In this document: positions 54,060 to 58,065 of the stretch, in pieces
How the letters are laid out: each line of letters begins with the position of its first letter
How positions within the stretch are numbered: the stretch's first letter is position 1
Assembly: GCA_024451685.1 (NCBI GenBank)
Contig: JAMXCW010000013.1
Location: 254-58,318 of the forward strand
Direction of reading: 5' to 3'
DNA from: Candidatus Bathyanammoxibius amoris
Lineage (GTDB): Bacteria > Planctomycetota > Brocadiia > Brocadiales > Bathyanammoxibiaceae
DNA: 58,065 nt
Made by a program: the position numbers and the translations under genes
Notes under the pieces: model-generated
Database searches by the model: none
What the model saw: the letters and a program-made list of their open reading frames with translations, nothing else
What the model was told of the DNA's origin: nothing

Positions 54060-55040
54060 ATGTCTGAGAGAAAGCGAGCGCATGCCTTTAGACCTATCGA
54101 ACGTCTATGGATTCCGCTCGCTTTCTTCCTTATAGTAGTAATGTCCTTCAGCGGCAGCCTTCTCAGGGCACAGGAGATTGAAGACTGTATGGAGTGTCAC
54201 GGCGACCCCGAGAAGTGCGGCAAGGCTGCAAGCATAGACAGGGAGACCGGCGAGATTAAGGTTGTAGACATGCTGGTGGACGAGGACGCGTTTATGCAGT
54301 CTGCCCACGGCCTCTCAGAGGAAGGTTTCGTGTGTATCGACTGCCACCAGGACCTCGACGGCGTCTACGGTGAACATTACCCGCTTCTGGATAGGGTAGA
54401 CTGTATAACCTTCTGTCACGACGACCCTGCCGAAGAATTCCTCGAAAGCACCCACGTGGAACATATGGAGGAGGAGGAAAAGACCCCTCCAAAGTGTACT
54501 GACTGTCACATGGGCAGGAATTCAGCCAGAGAAACCCCGGTCGCAGACGACACGTTCCACAGAGCCCATGTAAACAAGACGTGCGGCGGATGCCACGAGG
54601 ATTATCTCTATACCTACTGTATGAACTTGCACGGCCAGCTTTCCTCGCTGGGCGTCTGCAATACGGACGTGCCGAACTGTTACGACTGCCACAGCGGGCA
54701 CGACATCCTCAAGTCCGATGACCCTGACTCCAAGGTTGGCGCGAACAACAAGGTTGAGACGTGCGGAGAGTGTCACAAGGGTGCGGGTAAGAATTTCGTG
54801 AAACATATAGCGCATCCGGGCTTTAAGACGCGCAATCTCTACGCCGAGCTTTACGGGATATATAAGGAAAAGGGTTTGTTCGGCGTCTTGGCCGAGCCGC
54901 AGGCTTATCTGGCGCTGGTATTCGTGGCGTACATAGGAATAATCTGCCAGTCCTTTTCCATGTTTGGCGGCCATGCGTTTCTGATGTGGGTCAGAATGCT
55001 TTTAGATGAGAGAAAAGGTGATGGCGGCCATGACCACTGA
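54060..55040 (+). CDS. Membrane-attached heptahaem c-type cytochrome
   Basis: 326 aa from ATG 54060, with AGGAGG nine bases before it. A signal/anchor helix spans about residues 15-35. Haem motifs: CMECH (43-47), CIDCH (92-96), an unusual CITFCH (115-120, C-x3-C-H), CTDCH (146-150), CGGCH (175-179), CYDCH (207-211) and CGECH (235-239). A second helix lies near the C-terminus (about 283-305). It overlaps the next cytochrome b gene by 20 bases, so the two products probably form one quinol-oxidising complex facing the anammoxosome or periplasm-like side. The partner and direction of flow are inferred. Confidence 0.85.
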   Translation: MSERKRAHAFRPIERLWIPLAFFLIVVMSFSGSLLRAQEIEDCMECHGDPEKCGKAASIDRETGEIKVVDMLVDEDAFMQSAHGLSEEGFVCIDCHQDLDGVYGEHYPLLDRVDCITFCHDDPAEEFLESTHVEHMEEEEKTPPKCTDCHMGRNSARETPVADDTFHRAHVNKTCGGCHEDYLYTYCMNLHGQLSSLGVCNTDVPNCYDCHSGHDILKSDDPDSKVGANNKVETCGECHKGAGKNFVKHIAHPGFKTRNLYAELYGIYKEKGLFGVLAEPQAYLALVFVAYIGIICQSFSMFGGHAFLMWVRMLLDERKGDGGHDH

Positions 55041-55860
55041 GGGTAAACTATATAAGAGGTTCACCCCGTTTCACAGGGTAACCCACTTTTTGCTGATTAT
55101 AAGCTTTTTTGGCCTGGTATTAACCGGGATGCCTTTGGCCTTTCAAGACCAGGCATGGGCGCGTTGGCTGTATGAAGCCATGGGCGGCTATCCCACCGCC
55201 AGTTACATACATCGCATCTGCGCCGGGATGACGTTTCTCTGCGCCTTCATGCATTTTGCATATTGCTCGTACCTTGTATTTGTGAGGGGACACGGGGCAA
55301 GTATCGTCTGGGGCGCTGACGCCATCATGTTGCAGCCCAAGGACGTGAAGGACGTTGTTACGGACATAAAATGGCTGTTGGGTTTTGGCCCTCATCCCGC
55401 GTATGACAGATGGATATGGTGGGAAAAGTTTGAGTATTTATCTCTCCTGTGGGGTACGATAGTGATGGCCCTGACGGGCTTAATGCTCTGGTTTCCAACG
55501 ACATTCTCAATAATAATGCCGGGCTGGGCCATAGATATGGGCCTGGTAGCCCATAGATATGAGGCGATCCTGGCAGCAGGATTCGTATTTACCATACATT
55601 TTATCCATACACACCTGCTTCCGGAGAAGGTGCCTGTTGACGAAGCAATGTTTACCGGTATCATAAGCGAAGAAGAGATGTTACACGAGAGGCCGCTTCA
55701 CTATAAAAGACTTAAGGAGGCCAATCTGCTTCAACGGTACGAGACAGTGCCGAACGTGCCTCTTTCCATAATATCAAAGATAATTGCCGTGCCTTTACTA
55801 TTACTGGGGCTGATTTTGATCAGTCTGATGTTCTCCTCGCTGCTCCTGAGTCTTATCTAA
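55021..55860 (+). CDS. Di-haem cytochrome b membrane subunit
   Basis: 279 aa from ATG 55021 (AAAGGTG upstream); 55030 is the alternative. Four or five helices in the Ni/Fe-hydrogenase/formate-dehydrogenase-type cytochrome b fold. Candidate haem ligands: FTPFHRVTHFLLI (helix 1), YIHRICAGMTFLCAFMHFA (helix 2) and AHRYEAILAAGFVFTIHFIH (helix 4). A C-terminal helix follows a cytoplasmic loop. It should pass electrons from quinol to the overlapping heptahaem cytochrome. Confidence 0.85.
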   Translation: MAAMTTEGKLYKRFTPFHRVTHFLLIISFFGLVLTGMPLAFQDQAWARWLYEAMGGYPTASYIHRICAGMTFLCAFMHFAYCSYLVFVRGHGASIVWGADAIMLQPKDVKDVVTDIKWLLGFGPHPAYDRWIWWEKFEYLSLLWGTIVMALTGLMLWFPTTFSIIMPGWAIDMGLVAHRYEAILAAGFVFTIHFIHTHLLPEKVPVDEAMFTGIISEEEMLHERPLHYKRLKEANLLQRYETVPNVPLSIISKIIAVPLLLLGLILISLMFSSLLLSLI

Positions 55861-55998
55861 CGGCTATGAACGGACATGGGGCGGAAAATGCGGGGAGGCA
55901 GGGACGGCCTGTTTCGTAAACACTTGTCTTGTCTCCACTTGAGTCTGAGCGCATTGTGGCGTTTCACCGGCTCAGGCCAAAAATCTGAAAAAAAAAGA

Positions 55999-56026
55999 TT
56001 GATTTGGTATTTTCAGTGCGTATAAT
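55999..56026 (+). promoter_or_regulatory. Strong promoter before the Cys-rich/beta-propeller operon
   Basis: TTGATT (55999-56004) and a perfect TATAAT (56021-56026) are 16 bp apart, with an A-run just upstream. The start would be near 56033, about 80 bases before the next gene. It separates the electron-transfer genes from the synthase candidates. Confidence 0.6.
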
Positions 56027-56040
56027 GTTTGTTCACCTGA

Positions 56041-56059
56041 GCTGGCGAGTGTTGCCAGC
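56041..56059 (+). promoter_or_regulatory. Stem-loop at the start of the leader
   Basis: GCTGGC (56041-56046) and GCCAGC (56054-56059) pair around a 7-base loop, close to the predicted 5' end of the message. Such 5' stem-loops can slow RNA decay. Confidence 0.4.
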
Positions 56060-56110
56060 CAACTGCCTGAAGTATAGTATAGTTAAGTTAATTAGAAGGG
56101 GGGTGGAAGA

Positions 56111-56665
56111 GTGAAGAGATTTGCTGTAACAGCCCTGGGAATATTCATCGTCTTCTGTTTTGTAACTACACAAACCACTCTGGCGGAAGAGGCTGCCAAG
56201 GCGGAAGAGGCTGCCAAGACGGGCAAGCCTTGCCCGATGAACAAGATAGTCAAAAAGTTCTGGTGCGAGGCGTGCGGGGAAGTTAGCGAATATACTGACT
56301 GCTCGAACCAGGAGTATATGTGGAACAGTGCAGAGCATGACGCGAAGGAGAACAATCCTCACGCAAACCTGTCTGAGACATGGGCATGTCAGACTGCAGG
56401 TTATTACTGTATACAATGCGGTAAGTGTTTTCCAAGACCCGGTATCTGTTCCGATTGTGACGACGATACCGAGAGCAGGAAAAGTCTTGCAAAGGTACTG
56501 TTCAAATGTCCTAAAGGTCATGAGCAAGACGAGCCGGGCGCCGGCTTTAAGTTGAGAGAAGGTGCTTACGAAGAGGAGATGCAAGACGCCGGTAATTGCC
56601 CGGAGTGTGGGGAGCGTCTGGCGATGGTTTGCGCGAAATCCGGAACCTGCCCGCATACTAAGTAG
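56111..56665 (+). CDS. Exported Cys-rich protein with zinc-ribbon-like motifs
   Basis: 184 aa starting with GTG at 56111 behind GGGGGGTGG. Residues 1-25 are a signal peptide (cleavage near TLA-EE), then a short EEAAKAEEAAK duplication. Sixteen or so cysteines lie mostly in pairs: CPMN, FWCEACGE, CIQCGKCFP, GICSDCDDD, FKCPKGH, GNCPECGER and GTCPH. No CXXCH occurs, so it is not a c-type cytochrome; metal binding (zinc or iron) is likely. It shares a promoter and strand with the beta-propeller gene 42 bp downstream, suggesting a role in synthase assembly or metal supply. No known name. Confidence 0.7.
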   Translation: MKRFAVTALGIFIVFCFVTTQTTLAEEAAKAEEAAKTGKPCPMNKIVKKFWCEACGEVSEYTDCSNQEYMWNSAEHDAKENNPHANLSETWACQTAGYYCIQCGKCFPRPGICSDCDDDTESRKSLAKVLFKCPKGHEQDEPGAGFKLREGAYEEEMQDAGNCPECGERLAMVCAKSGTCPHTK

Positions 56666-56706
56666 TAGTTTTTTTTAGTTTTCGTTTATTGAGGAGGGTT
56701 CGGTAG

Positions 56707-57846
56707 ATGAGAAGAAACTCGCTGTATTGTAGTATGGTAGGTGCCGCTGTACTCTCCTTGGCACTTATCTTCATTCAAACCGCTAACGCGGGTTATATTC
56801 AAGGAACTCACGTTAAGACAGAACTACCCTCACCATTCAGCATTGCTATTTCATCTGACGGAAGTAATCTCGCAGTTTCAAACCAGTCAGGTCATAGTGT
56901 TACCTTTATCGACGCAAAAGGGTATAAGGTAACTGGTGAGGTAGCCGTACATGACCAGCCGGAGGCCGCGGTCTTCTCGCTGGACGGCAAAACGCTTTAC
57001 GTCTGTAACGCCGAGTCCGACAGCGTCTCTGTGATTGACGTCGCTTCAAAGAAAGAGACAAAGGAGATCAAGGTTGGTGACTGGCCTTGCAACATCAGGC
57101 TCAGCAAGGATGGTTCCAAGGCTTATGTCTGCTGCTCCGGCAACATGTGGGATAAGATTGACATCATCGACATCACCCGCCAGGAAAAGGTAGGCTCGAT
57201 TGAATTATCTAATTATGGTCCGAGGGACATTGCCATATCACCTGACGGCTGCACGGGTGCTGTAATCTGTGACACCGCCGGTTCTATCAACAGGACGGTT
57301 GACTTCATAGACCTGTCTACGAACACGATCATTGAATCAAGGTCAATCCGCCACAGCGCAAACCTCAGGGGCATAGTTTATTCTCCTGACGGTCAGTACG
57401 TCGCTGTCACCTACATGAAGCCGAAGAACTGGCTGCCCGTCTGCGAGGCCGAGAACGGTGAGGTGTTTACCAACAACCTGGCCGTCCTTGAGACCAGGCC
57501 GGGCGGTAAGCTGGCTCAACTCCCGCTGGACGAGCTGAACAATTACGACGGGAATCCTTATGGTCTTGTTATCGGCCCGCAGGGTAAGTATCTCTACATC
57601 GCCGTACGCGGCATGCACAGGGTTACTATCCTGGACTTTGGTAAGATTAGAGAGATCATGGTCAGCAACACCCAGCAGCAGCTTGACGGCTACACCAGTG
57701 ACCTGGATTTTGTCAATCACTACCTGGTGCAGAGGGTCCCTGTAGGTCTTGGACCCACTCAGCTGGCACTTTCCCCCGATGGAAAGTACTGCTACGTTTG
57801 CAATTACTTCTCAAACAACGTGTCAGTTATAAGGACTCCGTTATAA
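56707..57846 (+). CDS. hzsB: Secreted beta-propeller, candidate hydrazine synthase beta subunit
   Basis: 379 aa; GAGGAGG nine bases before the ATG. Signal peptide 1-28 (cleavage near ANA-GYI). The rest is six to seven YVTN-type blades with recurring SPDG..-YV turns: ISSDGSNLAVSN, FSLDGKTLYVCN, LSKDGSKAYVCC, ISPDGCTGAVIC, YSPDGQYVAVTY, IGPQGKYLYIAV and LSPDGKYCYVCN. No haem motif is present, as in the haem-free beta-propeller subunit of hydrazine synthase, which condenses NO and ammonium to hydrazine. Size, export, the upstream triheme/heptahaem/cytochrome b genes and a following exported protein support that reading. Blade families are widespread, so the name rests on context. Confidence 0.65.
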   Translation: MRRNSLYCSMVGAAVLSLALIFIQTANAGYIQGTHVKTELPSPFSIAISSDGSNLAVSNQSGHSVTFIDAKGYKVTGEVAVHDQPEAAVFSLDGKTLYVCNAESDSVSVIDVASKKETKEIKVGDWPCNIRLSKDGSKAYVCCSGNMWDKIDIIDITRQEKVGSIELSNYGPRDIAISPDGCTGAVICDTAGSINRTVDFIDLSTNTIIESRSIRHSANLRGIVYSPDGQYVAVTYMKPKNWLPVCEAENGEVFTNNLAVLETRPGGKLAQLPLDELNNYDGNPYGLVIGPQGKYLYIAVRGMHRVTILDFGKIREIMVSNTQQQLDGYTSDLDFVNHYLVQRVPVGLGPTQLALSPDGKYCYVCNYFSNNVSVIRTPL

Positions 57847-57869
57847 GGATTACAAGGGATTGAATCCTT
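57845..57869 (+). promoter_or_regulatory. Intercistronic hairpin
   Basis: AAGGATT (57845-57851) and AATCCTT (57863-57869) form a 7-bp stem that includes the last stop-codon base, without a following T-run. It may protect or process the message between two subunits. Confidence 0.4.
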
Positions 57870-57916
57870 GAAGCTGAATCGATATTGGCTTTATAGGAAA
57901 AGGAGGGAGATTCAGG

Positions 57917-58065
57917 ATGCATAAAACGTTCGTATTTCTTGCGATGGCCGCCTTTGTGGTCTTTGGCATAGCAACCGCTGACGTATCCACAGCGGGTGAA
58001 GCCAAGGTTGTGGCCACCATACAGACGGGGCCGGAGTGGACACCCCCCGAGAGAGGTGAGCCGTT
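57917..58065 (+). CDS. N-terminus of an exported protein, candidate hydrazine synthase gamma subunit
   Basis: Only 49 codons are visible. AGGAGG (57901-57906) precedes the ATG by ten bases. The start MHKTFVFLAMAAFVVFGIAT is a signal peptide, with cleavage near STA-GEA, followed by KVVATIQTGPEWTPPERGEP. In Kuenenia the haem-bearing gamma subunit follows beta. No haem motif is within the visible part, so the identity is from position only. Confidence 0.5.
   Translation, partial: MHKTFVFLAMAAFVVFGIATADVSTAGEAKVVATIQTGPEWTPPERGEP

Noticed and set aside
53719-54083. Minus-strand frames rich in Phe and Ser
   Set aside because: They arise from the poly-Lys codons at the end of the cytochrome gene.
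56040-56060. sigma54-type promoter TGGC...TTGC before the synthase candidates
   Set aside because: The GG and GC pairs are eight bases apart, two short of the fixed sigma54 spacing; the bases are better explained as a stem-loop.

Overview
The window looks like a chromosomal segment of an anaerobic ammonium-oxidising (anammox) planctomycete, or a close relative. The main evidence is at the right-hand end. There a secreted cytochrome with three canonical CXXCH motifs (53171-53983), a membrane-attached cytochrome with seven haem motifs (54060-55040) and a cytochrome b (55021-55860) precede a small Cys-rich exported protein (56111-56665), a secreted YVTN-type beta-propeller of 379 aa (56707-57846) and the first 49 codons of another exported protein (57917 onward). 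As I recall it, this matches the hydrazine synthase neighbourhood of Kuenenia: a triheme electron-transfer module, a quinol-oxidising multihaem/cytochrome b pair, then the beta, gamma and alpha subunits. The beta and gamma candidates are separate genes here, unlike the fused form reported for Scalindua. By eye the base composition is about half G+C or a little above, apart from two AT-rich patches, so I do not assign a genus.

Layout from the left. A TPR/coiled-coil exported protein runs off the left edge with a tandem 22-residue repeat. Next come trkH, an NnrS-like membrane protein with a DUF1858-like domain at each end, and a minus-strand run larC-rnfE-rnfA-rnfB-rsmE that holds only half of an Rnf complex. 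An orphan urocanase, a coiled-coil protein, a PMT/ArnT-type glycosyltransferase, a tRNA-binding-domain protein, a HEPN/DUF4145-like protein with repeats, manA, rluB and thiC follow. At 17.6-22.7 kb two AT-rich patches (a nuclease-fold-like ORF; a membrane-anchored ORF plus a REP-associated transposase with its hairpin) flank a GATase, a small exported protein and an orphan topoisomerase VI B subunit. Then come aroA with a GalT/HIT-like gene, hemC, mobB, a GltD-like Fe-S flavoprotein split by a -1 frameshift at A AAA AAC, and rtcA.

From 30 to 39.5 kb everything is on the minus strand: hypC-hypD-hypE, argC, a hydrogenase maturation protease, hypA and hypF, then a histone-deacetylase-family hydrolase and a CPA2 antiporter. 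hypB and hydrogenase structural genes are absent. The hypC promoter and the deacetylase promoter are near copies of one another. From 39.6 to 53 kb are rnhA, an acidic zinc-site protein, leuC and leuD separated by a 1,406-aa CoA-dehydratase-activase-type protein, an OGG-like glycosylase, dnaA, pepP, accB and accC.

Working together, the right-hand cytochromes would take electrons from quinol (cytochrome b plus heptahaem protein) through the soluble cytochrome to hydrazine synthase. Rnf, the Hyp factors and the Fe-S flavoprotein fit an anaerobic, low-potential redox metabolism. Several clear -35/-10 pairs (TTGACA-like, 16-17 bp, TATAAT-like) lie in front of genes, so the housekeeping promoter looks ordinary sigma70-like.
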